Shown: positions 17,200 through 25,690, counted from the stretch's first letter. The stretch: DNA of 64,000 nucleotides from Arthrobacter_H rhombi (GCF_039526245.1 NZ_BAAAIV010000012.1:1-64000); one strand, 5' to 3'. Made by a program: numbers and translations. The notes: a model not told the origin generated them from the letters alone.

Positions 17200-18287
17200 A
17201 CGACTGGCTGGGAATCATGTGGCTGGTGCTGTTGCTGCTTGGCAACGCCTTCTTCGTTGCCTCCGAGTTCGCGGTCATGACCGCCCGCCGCAGCCAGATC
17301 GAGCCGCTGCTCGACGCCGGGGTGAAGCGGGCCCGCACCGCGTTGAACGCGATGGAGAACGTCTCGCTCATGCTGGCGGTCTGCCAGCTGGGCATCACCG
17401 TTTGCTCGCTGCTGATCCTCAACGTGGCCGAACCGGCCATCCACCACCTCTTCGCGGGGCCGCTGGAGTCGGTGGGCGTCCCCGTGGCCGTGGCGGATAC
17501 GACGGCGTTCGTCATCGCGCTGCTCATCGTCACGTTCCTGCACGTGACCTTCGGCGAGATGGTCCCGAAGAACATCTCCGTCTCGGTCGCCGACAAGGCG
17601 GTGCTGCTGCTGGCACCACCGCTGATCGGGCTCTCCCGGATCCTGCACCCGGTGGTGGCCTCGCTGAACTGGGTGGCCAACCATGCGCTGAAGCTCATGC
17701 GCGTCACGCCCCAGGACGAGGTGACCAGCTCGTTCACGCTCGAGGAGGTCCAGTCGATCGTCCAGGAATCCACGCGCTCGGGCCTGGTCGAGGACGGCAG
17801 CGGCATCATCCACGGTGCCCTGGAGTTCTCCGACTACACGGCCGGGACCTCCATGGTCCCGCTCAGCGAGGTCGTCACCCTGCCGGCGGAGACGACGCCT
17901 GCCCAGTTCGAGAAGGCCGTCGGGCGCACCGGGTTCTCCCGTTTTGTCATCACCGACGACGAGGACAACCTGGCCGGCTACCTGCACCTGAAGGACGTCA
18001 TGTCCATCCCGCGCTCGCGCTACGACCAGCCGATCCCGGTCACCCGGCTGCGCAACTTGGCGAACCTGGGCACCGAGGTGGAGGTCGAGGACGCGCTGGG
18101 GATCATGCAGCGCACCGGCTCGCACCTGGCCCGCGTCAACGACGCGACCGGCAGCACGCGTGGCATCCTCTTCCTGGAGGATGTGCTGGAGCAGCTGGTG
18201 GGCGAGATCAATGATTCGAACGAGCGGCGGGGGATCCGCCGGTTCAACCACCACGCCGATAATGAAAACGAGTCTCATTTGAGCTAA
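17196..18287 (+). CDS. HlyC/CorC-family membrane protein, short paralogue
   Basis: 363-aa DUF21 plus CBS protein. Membrane domain residues 1-185 with VCQLGITVCSLL and FGEMVPKNISVS; CBS pair about 205-340 (FSRFVITDDEDNLAGYLHLKD, GILFLEDVLEQLVGEIND). It lacks the C-terminal CorC domain of its upstream partner, a split often seen in tandem actinobacterial pairs. ATG 17196 overlaps the preceding stop. The last codons hold a Zur-box-like sequence belonging to the next operon. Confidence 0.9.
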   Translation: MNDWLGIMWLVLLLLGNAFFVASEFAVMTARRSQIEPLLDAGVKRARTALNAMENVSLMLAVCQLGITVCSLLILNVAEPAIHHLFAGPLESVGVPVAVADTTAFVIALLIVTFLHVTFGEMVPKNISVSVADKAVLLLAPPLIGLSRILHPVVASLNWVANHALKLMRVTPQDEVTSSFTLEEVQSIVQESTRSGLVEDGSGIIHGALEFSDYTAGTSMVPLSEVVTLPAETTPAQFEKAVGRTGFSRFVITDDEDNLAGYLHLKDVMSIPRSRYDQPIPVTRLRNLANLGTEVEVEDALGIMQRTGSHLARVNDATGSTRGILFLEDVLEQLVGEINDSNERRGIRRFNHHADNENESHLS

Positions 18288-18290
18288 GCT
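18261..18290 (+). promoter_or_regulatory. Zur-box-like operator and -10 of the zinc ABC operon
   Basis: AATGAAAACGAGTCTCATT (18261-18279) has matching AATGA/TCATT ends and resembles the actinobacterial Zur box (core TGAAAAtgATTTTCA) with a few mismatches. A -10-like TAAGCT follows at 18285-18290, so bound repressor would block RNA polymerase. The site lies within the last codons of the upstream CBS gene. Confidence 0.65.
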
Positions 18291-18363
18291 GGTATCCGCG
18301 TCGCGAGCCCGTCATCGGGCCGCGCCGCGACCCCAGCCCCAGGACCCCGTAGGAAGGCCGCTC

Positions 18364-19224
18364 GTGCCCGAACCCAGCCAACCCGAATCGATGCCGGCGG
18401 TCAGACTGCGTGGCGCGGGATTGGACTTCGGGCCGCGCCGCCTCTTCGGCGGCCTGGATCTGGACGTGCAACCGGGGGAGTTCCTGGCGGTGCTCGGACC
18501 CAACGGGGCGGGGAAGACGACCCTGCTGAAGGTCCTGCTGGGTCTGCAGCAGCTCAGCACGGGAAGCGTCGAGGTCGGCGGCCGTCCGGTGACCCGGGGC
18601 TCACGGCATATCGGCAGCATCCCGCAACAGCGGGGTTTTCCCGCAGACACGGCACTGCGCGCCCGCGACCTCGTCGCGCTCGGCGTCGACGGCCACCGCT
18701 GGGGTCCGCGCCTGCTGCACCGCCGCCAGGTCAACGACCGCGTGGACGAGCTGCTCGAGCGCGTGGGCGCCACCGCCTACGCCGATCGGCCGGTCGGCCT
18801 GCTGTCGGGCGGTGAGCAGCAACGGCTGCGCGCGGCCCAGGCGTTGGCCGGTGAGCCGGATCTGCTGTTGTGCGACGAGCCGCTGCTCTCCCTGGACCTG
18901 CACCACCAGCAGGCAGTCTCCGCGCTGATCCACCGGCAGGCCTGCGACCACGGCAGCGCCGTCGTCTTCGTCACCCACGAGATCAACCCGATCCTGCAGT
19001 ACGTGGACCGGGTCCTGTACCTGGCCGGGGGCCGCTTCCATGTCGGCACCCCCGAACAGGTCATGCGCTCCGATGTGCTCTCCGAGCTCTACTCCAGTCC
19101 CATCGAGGTCTTCCGCAGCAACGGGCGCATCGTCGTCGTCGGCATGCCCGAGACCCTCGCCCATCACCACCCCGCGGCCCCCGACGCGGGGCCCGTGGCG
19201 ACCGTGGAAGGCGGCCTGCTGTGA
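18364..19224 (+). CDS. Zinc (metal) ABC transporter ATP-binding protein, ZnuC-like
   Basis: 286-aa ABC ATPase: Walker A GPNGAGKTT (about 45-53), Q-loop IPQQRG, signature LSGGEQQR (about 150-157), Walker B LLLCDEP and switch VTHEI. Best fit is the manganese/zinc/iron transporter group. Zinc is inferred from the Zur-like operator upstream and the zur gene downstream. GTG start, overlapping the permease gene at its end. No substrate-binding protein gene (ZnuA) lies next to it, so that is encoded elsewhere or absent. Confidence 0.85.
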   Translation: MPEPSQPESMPAVRLRGAGLDFGPRRLFGGLDLDVQPGEFLAVLGPNGAGKTTLLKVLLGLQQLSTGSVEVGGRPVTRGSRHIGSIPQQRGFPADTALRARDLVALGVDGHRWGPRLLHRRQVNDRVDELLERVGATAYADRPVGLLSGGEQQRLRAAQALAGEPDLLLCDEPLLSLDLHHQQAVSALIHRQACDHGSAVVFVTHEINPILQYVDRVLYLAGGRFHVGTPEQVMRSDVLSELYSSPIEVFRSNGRIVVVGMPETLAHHHPAAPDAGPVATVEGGLL

Positions 19225-20105
19225 ACCTCGCCGACGCCTGGCAGACGATCTTCAGCTTCGAGAACTACGGTGAACTACTGCCGCTGGTGGCCAACTCGAT
19301 CATCGCCGGGGCCATCCTGGGCCTGGTCGGGGGACTGATCGGCATCTTCGTGATGATGCGCGACATGGCCTTCGCCGTCCACGGGATCGCCGAACTGAGC
19401 TTCGCCGGGGCGGCGTTCGCCCTGCTCATCGGGGCCAATGTGGTCGCCGGTTCGCTGGTGGGCAGCATCGCCGCGTCGCTGGTGCTGGGGCTCATGGGTG
19501 CCAACGCGCGGGACCGCAACTCCATCATCGGGATCCTCATGCCCTTCGGCCTGGGCCTGGGCATCCTGTTCCTCTCCCTCTACGAGGGGCGCAGCGCCAA
19601 CAAGTTCGGCCTGCTCACCGGCCAGATCGTTGCCGTGGATTCGGTCCAGCTCGGCGTCCTCGCCGTCTGCTCGCTGGTGGTGATCGTGGGGTTGCTGGCC
19701 ATCTGGCGGCCGCTGATGTTCGTCAGTGTCGACCCGGCCGTCGCCTCGGCCCGTGGCATTCCCGCCGGCCGGCTCTCGGTGGCGTTCATGCTGCTGCTGG
19801 GCCTGGCGGTGGCCCTGTCCATCCAGGTCGTCGGCGCGCTGCTGGTCTTGTCCCTGCTGATCACCCCGGCGGCGGCGGCCATCCGCGTCACCGCCCGGCC
19901 GGGTGCGACAGTGGTGCTGAGCATCGTGTTCGCGATGACCAGCGTGGTCGGGGGCATCATGCTCGCCCTGGCGGGCCGGCTGCCGATCAGCCCGTATGTG
20001 ACCACGATTTCCTTCGCCATCTACGTGGTGTGCCGCATCATCTCGTGGCGGCGATCCCGGATCCGCCGCAGCGCCGAGGAAGCCGCAGTACCGGCAACTG
20101 CCTGA
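19221..20105 (+). CDS. Zinc (metal) ABC transporter permease, ZnuB-like
   Basis: 294-aa integral membrane protein with about eight hydrophobic segments, of the ABC-3 family (MMRDMAFAVHGIAELSFAGAAFALL, GLLTGQIVAVD, VVGALLVLSLLITPAAAA). GTG 19221 overlaps the ATPase stop as GTGA. It transports the metal ion driven by the preceding ATPase, under probable Zur repression. A GC hairpin follows, before the convergent zur gene. Confidence 0.88.
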   Translation: MNLADAWQTIFSFENYGELLPLVANSIIAGAILGLVGGLIGIFVMMRDMAFAVHGIAELSFAGAAFALLIGANVVAGSLVGSIAASLVLGLMGANARDRNSIIGILMPFGLGLGILFLSLYEGRSANKFGLLTGQIVAVDSVQLGVLAVCSLVVIVGLLAIWRPLMFVSVDPAVASARGIPAGRLSVAFMLLLGLAVALSIQVVGALLVLSLLITPAAAAIRVTARPGATVVLSIVFAMTSVVGGIMLALAGRLPISPYVTTISFAIYVVCRIISWRRSRIRRSAEEAAVPATA

Positions 20106-20118
20106 ACGACGGCGGTGC

Positions 20119-20133
20119 CCGGCGGTCCGCCGG
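20119..20133. terminator. Small inverted repeat between znuB-like gene and zur
   Basis: CCGGCGG-T-CCGCCGG lies between two convergent stops 34 bp apart and could serve both strands. There is no T-run. Confidence 0.45.
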
Positions 20134-20139
20134 TCGGCC

Positions 20140-20586
20140 CTAGGCGGTTTCCGCTGCAGCGGCGGCGCGCTGTCGGGTGCATTCGGGGCAGTATCCGTAG
20201 ATCTCCACGGTGTGGGAGGACTCGGTGAACCCGTGCTCGGCCGCGACGCGGGCCGCCCAGGTCTCCACGGCGGGGGCCTGGACCTCCACGCCCTTGCCGC
20301 AGGACCGGCAGACCAGGTGGTGGTGGTGGGCCTCGGCCTCACACCGTCGGTAGGCGGCCTCACCGTCCCCGGAGCGGACGACGTCCAACAAACCGTCCTC
20401 GGTCATGGACTGCACGATCCGGTAGACGGTGGCGAGGGATACCTTGTCGCCGGTGTCCTGCAGCAGGCGGTGCAGCTCCTGGGCCGAGACGAAGTCATCC
20501 AGCCGGCCCATGGCGGCCTCGACGGCCAGGCGCTGTTTGGTGACGCGTTGTTCCCGCCCGCGTTTGGGTTCGACGGTCTCCGACAT
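20140..20586 (-). CDS. zur: Fur-family transcriptional regulator, zinc-type (Zur)
   Basis: 148-aa repressor. N-terminal winged helix (VTKQRLAVEAAMGRLDDFVSAQEL, KVSLATVYRIVQSM) and C-terminal dimer domain with HHHHLVCRSCGK and YGYCPEC, the two CxxC pairs of the structural zinc site plus the His cluster. Facing a zinc-type ABC operon with a Zur-like box makes Zur more likely than Fur or PerR. ATG 20586 with AGGAG upstream. Confidence 0.88.
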   Translation of the reverse strand: MSETVEPKRGREQRVTKQRLAVEAAMGRLDDFVSAQELHRLLQDTGDKVSLATVYRIVQSMTEDGLLDVVRSGDGEAAYRRCEAEAHHHHLVCRSCGKGVEVQAPAVETWAARVAAEHGFTESSHTVEIYGYCPECTRQRAAAAAETA

Positions 20587-20713
20587 GGTGTTGCTGCGCT
20601 CCTGGTGGTTCGCTCCCGGACCGTCCGCACGGACGGTGTTCCGGCTGGTCTGGCCAGAGATGGCTGGACGATTCAGCTTATCAGCGCGGGCTGGTGGAAC
20701 TAGGGTGGGTGAC

Positions 20714-21376
20714 ATGAAGCTGACGAAACATGGACATGCCTGCATCCGCCTCGAAAAGGGATCCCGGGTGATGGTCATCGACCCCGGGACGTTCACCGAT
20801 GTCCCGGCGGCCCTGGCCGGCGCCGAAGCGGTCCTCATCACCCATGAGCACGCCGATCACATCGACCCGGCTACCGTCCTGCCGATCGTGGACCGCACCT
20901 CGGGGGTGCACGTTTACGCGCCGCAGGCAGTGGTGGACCAGCTGCTCGGGCATGAGGCGATCGGGGCGGCCGGCGAACGGATCCACGTTCTGGCTCCGGA
21001 CGACGAGCAGCACATCGCCGGATTCGACGTCCGCGTCGTGGGTGGGCAGCATGCGCTGATCCACCCGCAGATCCCCGTCGTCGCCAACCTCGGCTACCTC
21101 GTTGACGAGAGCGTGTACCACCCGGGCGACTCCCTGATCGTTCCCCACGGCGTCACCGTCGATACGTTGCTGGTGCCGCTGCACGCCCCGTGGTCGAAGT
21201 TGCAGGAGACCGTGGATTTCGTTGTCTCGGTGCGCGCGAAGCACGCCTATCCCATCCACGATGGCCTGCTGAACGAGACTGGTCTGGGCATGATGTCCGG
21301 CCATGTCACCCGCTTCGGTGCGTGGTACGGCTCCGTGTTCGAGTACCTGAAGGTCGGCGACAGCCGGGAGGTCTGA
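20714..21376 (+). CDS. MBL-fold metal-dependent hydrolase (UlaG-like)
   Basis: 220-aa metallo-beta-lactamase-fold protein. N-terminal MKLTKHGHACIRLE, then THEHADHID (residues about 43-51), the zinc motif HxHxDH, later His in GGQHALIH and YHPGDSL. This compact form resembles predicted Zn-dependent hydrolases of the UlaG/YtkL group; the substrate is unknown. ATG 20714 stands seven bases after TAGGGT, a leaderless pattern. Divergent from zur. Confidence 0.85.
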   Translation: MKLTKHGHACIRLEKGSRVMVIDPGTFTDVPAALAGAEAVLITHEHADHIDPATVLPIVDRTSGVHVYAPQAVVDQLLGHEAIGAAGERIHVLAPDDEQHIAGFDVRVVGGQHALIHPQIPVVANLGYLVDESVYHPGDSLIVPHGVTVDTLLVPLHAPWSKLQETVDFVVSVRAKHAYPIHDGLLNETGLGMMSGHVTRFGAWYGSVFEYLKVGDSREV

Positions 21377-21401
21377 TCCGGGGGACTCCGGGCGAGCGGC
21401 T

Positions 21402-22169
21402 CTACGGCCGGGTGAGGATCTCCGCGCCGTCGTTGGTGATGGCGATCGTGTGTTCGGTGTGTGCGGTGCGGCAACCCGTGGCGCTGCGCAGCGTCCACCC
21501 ATCGGGATCGGTGACAAGTTCGGCGGTATCGACCATCACCCAGGGCTCCAGGGCCAATAGCAAGCCGGGCCGGAGTTTGTAGCCGCGTCCGGGGCGTCCG
21601 GTGTTGGGGATGTGCGGGTCCTGGTGCATGGTCGCGCCGATGCCGTGGCCGCCGAACTCGAGGTTGATCGCGTATCCCGCCTGGTCCAGCACGGTGCCGA
21701 TGGCGTGGGAGATGTCGCCGATCCGGGCGCCGGGTCCGGCCACGGCGATACCCGCGGCCAGGGCGCGTTCCGTCGTCTCGATCAGTGCCAGATCAGCTGC
21801 CGCGTGCTTTCTGCCCACGATGAAGCTGATGGCGGCATCTGCGGCGATTCCGTTCAGGATGACGGCCAGGTCCAGGGTCAGCAGGTCCCCGTCGGCGAGG
21901 ACATAGTCGTGGGGCAGGCCGTGGAGCACGGCGTCGTTGACCGAGGTGCAGATGTAGTGCCCGAACGGTCCGCGTCCGAAGGACGGCGCGTAGTCGACGT
22001 AGCAGGAGCGTGCCCCGGCCTCGACGATCATCTCCCGGGTCCACCGGTCGATCTCCAGGAGGTTGGTGCCCACGGTGGCACGGCGCTTCATGGCCTGCAG
22101 GATGCCGCCCACCAGGGCGCCGGTTTCCTTCGCACGGGCCAGTCCCGTGTCGTTCAAGATCTCGATCAT
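21402..22169 (-). CDS. map: Type I methionine aminopeptidase
   Basis: 255-aa enzyme removing N-terminal Met. Metal ligands visible in DGDLLTLDLAVILNG (two Asp), GGHGIGATMHQDPHIPN (His), LLLALEPWV (Glu) and TAHTEHTIAI (final Glu). Length is normal for the short actinobacterial form without the zinc-finger extension; high-GC genomes usually have two or three map paralogues. ATG 22169 with GGAAAGG upstream. Divergent from the XRE gene. Confidence 0.9.
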   Translation of the reverse strand: MIEILNDTGLARAKETGALVGGILQAMKRRATVGTNLLEIDRWTREMIVEAGARSCYVDYAPSFGRGPFGHYICTSVNDAVLHGLPHDYVLADGDLLTLDLAVILNGIAADAAISFIVGRKHAAADLALIETTERALAAGIAVAGPGARIGDISHAIGTVLDQAGYAINLEFGGHGIGATMHQDPHIPNTGRPGRGYKLRPGLLLALEPWVMVDTAELVTDPDGWTLRSATGCRTAHTEHTIAITNDGAEILTRP

Positions 22170-22208
22170 GCGCGGCCTTTCCGATGCCATCCCCAGGAAA
22201 CCAATAAC

Positions 22209-22231
22209 TATCCCGGCCATGTTATCCCGGC
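22209..22231. repeat. Direct repeat in the map/XRE promoter region
   Basis: TATCCCGGC occurs at 22209-22217 and again at 22223-22231, 14 bp apart. The second copy ends three bases before a TAGGAT -10 (22234-22239) for the XRE gene. The placement suits an operator. Confidence 0.4.
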
Positions 22232-22247
22232 ATTAGGATGGGGGGCC

Positions 22248-22544
22248 ATGGTCAGATTGCCACTCACGCCCGAAGAGGTCCAGCGAGGCGAGCGCCTCGG
22301 TGCCATGCTGCGCCGTGCCCGCGGGGAGCGCCCGATGCTCGACACCGCCCTGGCAGCCGGGGTGTCGCCGGAGACCCTGCGGAAGATCGAGACGGGCCGG
22401 GTCGCGACGCCCTCCTTCCCGACCATTGCAGCGGTGGCAGGTGTCCTGGGTCTGTCCCTGGATGCGTTGTGGGCCGAGGTCGAGCCGGCGGCACCTGCCG
22501 CTTCGGGTCCAGAGCGCACGACGGCGGAGCGGCTGGCCTCGTAG
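22248..22544 (+). CDS. XRE-family helix-turn-helix regulator
   Basis: 98-aa DNA-binding protein with a single HTH: RLGAMLRRARGE, TALAAGVSPETLRKIETGRVATPSFPTIAAVAGVLGLSLDAL (about 18-75). No effector domain; the short C-terminus is Ala/Pro-rich. ATG 22248 lies eight bases after TAGGAT, so a leaderless message is likely. The tandem repeat upstream could be its own operator. Target unknown; divergent map is a candidate. Confidence 0.85.
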   Translation: MVRLPLTPEEVQRGERLGAMLRRARGERPMLDTALAAGVSPETLRKIETGRVATPSFPTIAAVAGVLGLSLDALWAEVEPAAPAASGPERTTAERLAS

Positions 22545-22547
22545 ACC

Positions 22548-22904
22548 CTAGGTCCCGCCCGACGGGCCGGAGCCGGCCGCATCGGTATCGACGATGCAGA
22601 ACCGGTTGCCACACGGATCGTCCAGCACCACGAAGTCGGCATCGTCGGGATAGTCCCACTCGACACGGACGGCCCCCAGCCCCAGCAACCGCTCGACCTC
22701 GGCGGCCTGCTCCTCCGCGCTGTCGACCCAGAGGTCCAGATGCGTCCGGTCGCTGCCGTCCAGGTGCAGCCGGGGTGCAGGTGCTTCGGCCGGCAGGAGG
22801 AAATCCGGATTTCCGGCGGGCTGGAAGCCCAGCGCCTGGCTCCAGAAGGCGGACGCCCGGGCGGGGTCGGCCGCGTTGAGCACGATGGCGCCGATGCGGA
22901 TCAT
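22548..22904 (-). CDS. VOC-family (glyoxalase-like) protein
   Basis: 118-aa protein with two beta-alpha-beta-beta-beta modules typical of small VOC proteins: IGAIVLNAADPARASAFWSQALGF at the start and DPCGNRFCIVD at the end. The substrate cannot be told. ATG 22904 lies six bases after a minus-strand TAGCTT, a leaderless pattern. Convergent with the XRE gene, 3 bp between stops. Confidence 0.82.
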   Translation of the reverse strand: MIRIGAIVLNAADPARASAFWSQALGFQPAGNPDFLLPAEAPAPRLHLDGSDRTHLDLWVDSAEEQAAEVERLLGLGAVRVEWDYPDDADFVVLDDPCGNRFCIVDTDAAGSGPSGGT

Positions 22905-22962
22905 GGGCCGAAGCTACCCATCCGGAGCACCCGCGTCAAGATGCCCGGCCGGTGGCTCCCGG

Positions 22963-24087
22963 TCAGCGGGCCGCCGGCTCCACCCAGTCGCCACCGGCCA
23001 GGAAGCCCTCGATGACGCCCTCGTACGGGGAGGTGTCGATGCCCGCCTGGGCCAGCCAGCCGGCGTCGTAGTGGGAACCGGCATAGCGGTCGGCGCCGTC
23101 GCAGATCAGCGAGACGATGCTGCCCGTCTGCCCCGCGGACCGCATCGAGGCGACCAGGCGCCAGATCTGCCACAAGTTCGTGCCGGTGGAGGGACCGGCA
23201 TGCAGCCCGGCCCAACGGGCCAGGTGGCGCATCGCGGCGACGGAGGCCCCGTCGGGCACGGTCTGGACCAGGTCGATGACCGAGGGCACGAAGCTCGGTT
23301 CGGGCAGGGATCGGCCGATGCCCTCGATGCGGCTGGGGGAGCCGGTCACCGCGGCGGGGTCGCCGCCGTCGTTCCAGGCCTGCCACGCCGGCAGGAAGGC
23401 GGAGCCCTCGGGATCGCCGACGGCCAGCCGGGTGGGGTGGCGGTGGTAGCGGATGTAGCGCCCCAGGGTGGCGCTGGTTCCCCCGGTACCGGCCCCGGCG
23501 ACGATCCAGGTCGGCACCGGGTGCGGCTCGAGGGCGAGCTGGCCGAAGATCGATTCGGCGATGTTGTTGTTCCCGCGCCAGTCGGTGGCCCGCTCGGCGT
23601 AGGTGAACTGGTCCATGTAGTGCCCGTGCGTTCCGGCGGCCAGCCGGCGTGCCTCGGCATCGACCGCCGAGGGGTCCTCGATGAGGTGGCAGGTGCCGCC
23701 GAGCCCGCGGATCAGGGCGATCTTCTGCTCCGAGGTCGTCGCGGCGACGACGGCGACGAAGGGCAGGCCCAGCAGCCGCGCGAAGTACGCCTCGGAGACC
23801 GCGGTGCTGCCGCTGGAGGACTCCACGATCGTGGTGTCCTCGGTGATCCAGCCGTTGACCAGCCCGTAGAGGAACAGCGACTTGGCCAGCCGGTGCTTCA
23901 GCGACCCGGAGCGGTGCGTCGACTCGTCCTTCAGGTAGAGCTCCACGCCCCAGTCGGCCGGCAGCTCGAGCTTGTGCAGATGGGTGTCGGCGGAGCGGGC
24001 GGTGTCGGCTTCCAGGGCCAGGACGGCCCGGTTCACCCAGTCCCTGCCCGGCGGCGGTTGTAGGGTTGGCTGCATCATCGAATCCAC
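22963..24087 (-). CDS. PLP-dependent cysteine synthase/desulfhydrase family protein (Cds1-like)
   Basis: 374-aa fold-type II PLP enzyme. The Schiff-base Lys is in HRSGSLKHRLA, the cofactor Asn-loop is replaced by ESSSGSTAVSEAYFA, and the phosphate loop is GAGTGGTSAT. Length and these motifs fit actinobacterial Cds1, an L-cysteine desulfhydrase that makes H2S, pyruvate and ammonia, rather than classical CysK. Start GTG 24087 stands six bases after a minus-strand TAGGCT; ATGs at 24078 and 24075 are alternatives. Divergent from a rhodanese gene, consistent with sulfur metabolism. Confidence 0.75.
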   Translation of the reverse strand: MDSMMQPTLQPPPGRDWVNRAVLALEADTARSADTHLHKLELPADWGVELYLKDESTHRSGSLKHRLAKSLFLYGLVNGWITEDTTIVESSSGSTAVSEAYFARLLGLPFVAVVAATTSEQKIALIRGLGGTCHLIEDPSAVDAEARRLAAGTHGHYMDQFTYAERATDWRGNNNIAESIFGQLALEPHPVPTWIVAGAGTGGTSATLGRYIRYHRHPTRLAVGDPEGSAFLPAWQAWNDGGDPAAVTGSPSRIEGIGRSLPEPSFVPSVIDLVQTVPDGASVAAMRHLARWAGLHAGPSTGTNLWQIWRLVASMRSAGQTGSIVSLICDGADRYAGSHYDAGWLAQAGIDTSPYEGVIEGFLAGGDWVEPAAR

Positions 24088-24148
24088 CCGGCCAGCCTAC
24101 CCGCCACCGCTGGCCTGGTTCCGGGTGGGCAGCGGGAAGGGAATGGGA

Positions 24149-25024
24149 ATGCAGGTACTGATGGGCCCCGGGGACCTGGCCGAACGGATGGCCGCGGGGC
24201 AGCGGACCGCGGTGCTGGACGTGCGCTGGGCGCTGGGGCAGACCACCGGACACCGTGACTACCTGGCGGGGCATCTTCCCGGTGCCGTGTACGTGGACCT
24301 CGAGACCGAGCTGGCCGCCCCGGGGTCCCCCGAACAGGGACGGCACCCCTTGCCGGAACCGCGGGTCTTCGCCGCCGCCGTCGAACGCTGGGGCCTGCAC
24401 CCGTCGGACACCGTGGTGGTCTACGACGCCGTGGCCGGCATCTCGGCCGCCCGCGCCTGGTGGCTGCTGCGCGACGCCGGGATGGACCAGGTCTTCCTGC
24501 TCGACGGAGGGCTGCAGGCCTGGCAGGAGGCCGGCGGGGAACTCGAGTCCGGCGAGGTGCACCCCGAACCGGGCACCTGGGAGCCGGTACCGGGCGCCAT
24601 GGCGGTCATCGACGCCGACGCGGCAGCGGCCTTCGCCGAGGGCGGGATCCTGCTCGATGCCCGCGCCGGTGAACGCTATCGCGGCGAGGTCGAGCCGGTC
24701 GATTCCCGTCCCGGTCACATCCCCGGCGCGTTGAGCGCCTCGACCGCGGAAAACCTCGACGCCACCGGCCGGTTCCTGCCCGTCGGGGCCCTGCGCTCGC
24801 GCTTCGCCGGCATCGACCCCGCCTTGGCCGGGGGAGGGGACGGCGGCGGGACTTCCGGCCTCGGGGCTCCTGCCGTGGCCGTCTACTGCGGCTCCGGGGT
24901 CAGCGCGGCACACGAGATCGCCGCCCTGGAGGCCATCGGCGTTCGTGCCGCCCTCTACCCGGGCTCGTATTCGCAGTTCTCCTCCGACCCGGACCGCGAG
25001 GTGGCCACCGGCACCGGAGCCTGA
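24149..25024 (+). CDS. Sulfurtransferase with two rhodanese domains (SseA/TST-like)
   Basis: 291-aa tandem rhodanese. N-terminal inactive domain (VLDVRWALG, GHLPGAVYVDLETELA, VVVYDAVAGISAARAWWLLR) and C-terminal catalytic domain with LLDARAGERYRGE, DSRPGHIPGALSA and active-site loop YCGSGVSAAHEI (Cys about 251). Transfers sulfane sulfur from thiosulfate or mercaptopyruvate to thiol acceptors. ATG 24149 is best spaced from GGAAGGG; ATG 24143 is possible. Divergent from the Cds1-like gene. Confidence 0.88.
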   Translation: MQVLMGPGDLAERMAAGQRTAVLDVRWALGQTTGHRDYLAGHLPGAVYVDLETELAAPGSPEQGRHPLPEPRVFAAAVERWGLHPSDTVVVYDAVAGISAARAWWLLRDAGMDQVFLLDGGLQAWQEAGGELESGEVHPEPGTWEPVPGAMAVIDADAAAAFAEGGILLDARAGERYRGEVEPVDSRPGHIPGALSASTAENLDATGRFLPVGALRSRFAGIDPALAGGGDGGGTSGLGAPAVAVYCGSGVSAAHEIAALEAIGVRAALYPGSYSQFSSDPDREVATGTGA

Positions 25025-25195
25025 CCGCGGGGCCATCGCGGCTGGCCCCACCGGCTCGGACGCGGGTATGTTCGGGGTATGACACCCCGGATCCCGCCAC
25101 CGCCCCGCGACCGGCTGGTCACCCACCGCCCCGGGGCCGACGGCACCACGGGGACGAGGCGACACCGCCATGACGACGACCGAGAAGAGGGCATC

Positions 25196-25624
25196 GTGAG
25201 CACGCTGTTCACCAAGATCATCAACGGGGAGATCCCGGGGCGTTTCGTGTGGAAGGACCCCGATGTGGTCGCGTTCCTGTCCATCGGGCCCATCACCGAC
25301 GGGCACACGCTGGTGGTGCCGCGCCAGGAAGTCGACGAGTGGACCGACGCCGATCCCGAGCTGCTCAACAAGCTCACCGAGGTCTCCCGGGTCATCGGAC
25401 GCGCCCAGAAGCGCGCCTTCGGCTCCGAGCGGGCCGGGCTGATGGTCGCCGGGTTCGAGGTTCCGCACCTGCACGTCCATGTCTGGCCCACGAATTCGCT
25501 GGCCGATTTCGACCTCACCCGGGCAGATCCGGACCCGAAGGCCTCGCGCCTGGACGAGAACGCGGAGAAGTTGCGCACCGCCCTGCGCGAGGACGGGCAC
25601 ACGGACACCGTTCCGGCCAAGTAG
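25196..25624 (+). CDS. HIT-family protein
   Basis: 142-aa histidine-triad nucleotide-binding protein. Starts STLFTKIINGEIPGRFVWKD and has the triad HLHVHVW (residues about 91-97) with preceding PITDGHTLVVPR. Likely hydrolyses nucleoside phosphoramidates or dinucleotides. GTG 25196 with AGAGGG upstream matches the family start. An in-frame ATG at 25079, six bases after TATGTT, would add 39 Pro/Arg/Asp-rich residues not seen in the family. Confidence 0.87.
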   Translation: MSTLFTKIINGEIPGRFVWKDPDVVAFLSIGPITDGHTLVVPRQEVDEWTDADPELLNKLTEVSRVIGRAQKRAFGSERAGLMVAGFEVPHLHVHVWPTNSLADFDLTRADPDPKASRLDENAEKLRTALREDGHTDTVPAK

Positions 25625-25651
25625 CTGCGGCCCACCGGGCCGTGGTGTCCG

Positions 25652-25690
25652 GGTTTGCGCCGCTTTCCCCGCGGGATAACGGCGCAAACC
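25652..25690. terminator. Bidirectional terminator between HIT gene and hrpA
   Basis: GGTTTGCGCCG (25652-25662) is the exact complement of CGGCGCAAACC (25680-25690), 11 bp, between convergent genes. Confidence 0.75.

Noticed and set aside
22901..25687. 928-codon minus-strand open frame over the Cds1, rhodanese and HIT genes
   Set aside because: A by-product of extreme GC; composition is Arg/Gly/Pro-rich and it is out of frame or antisense to three recognisable genes.
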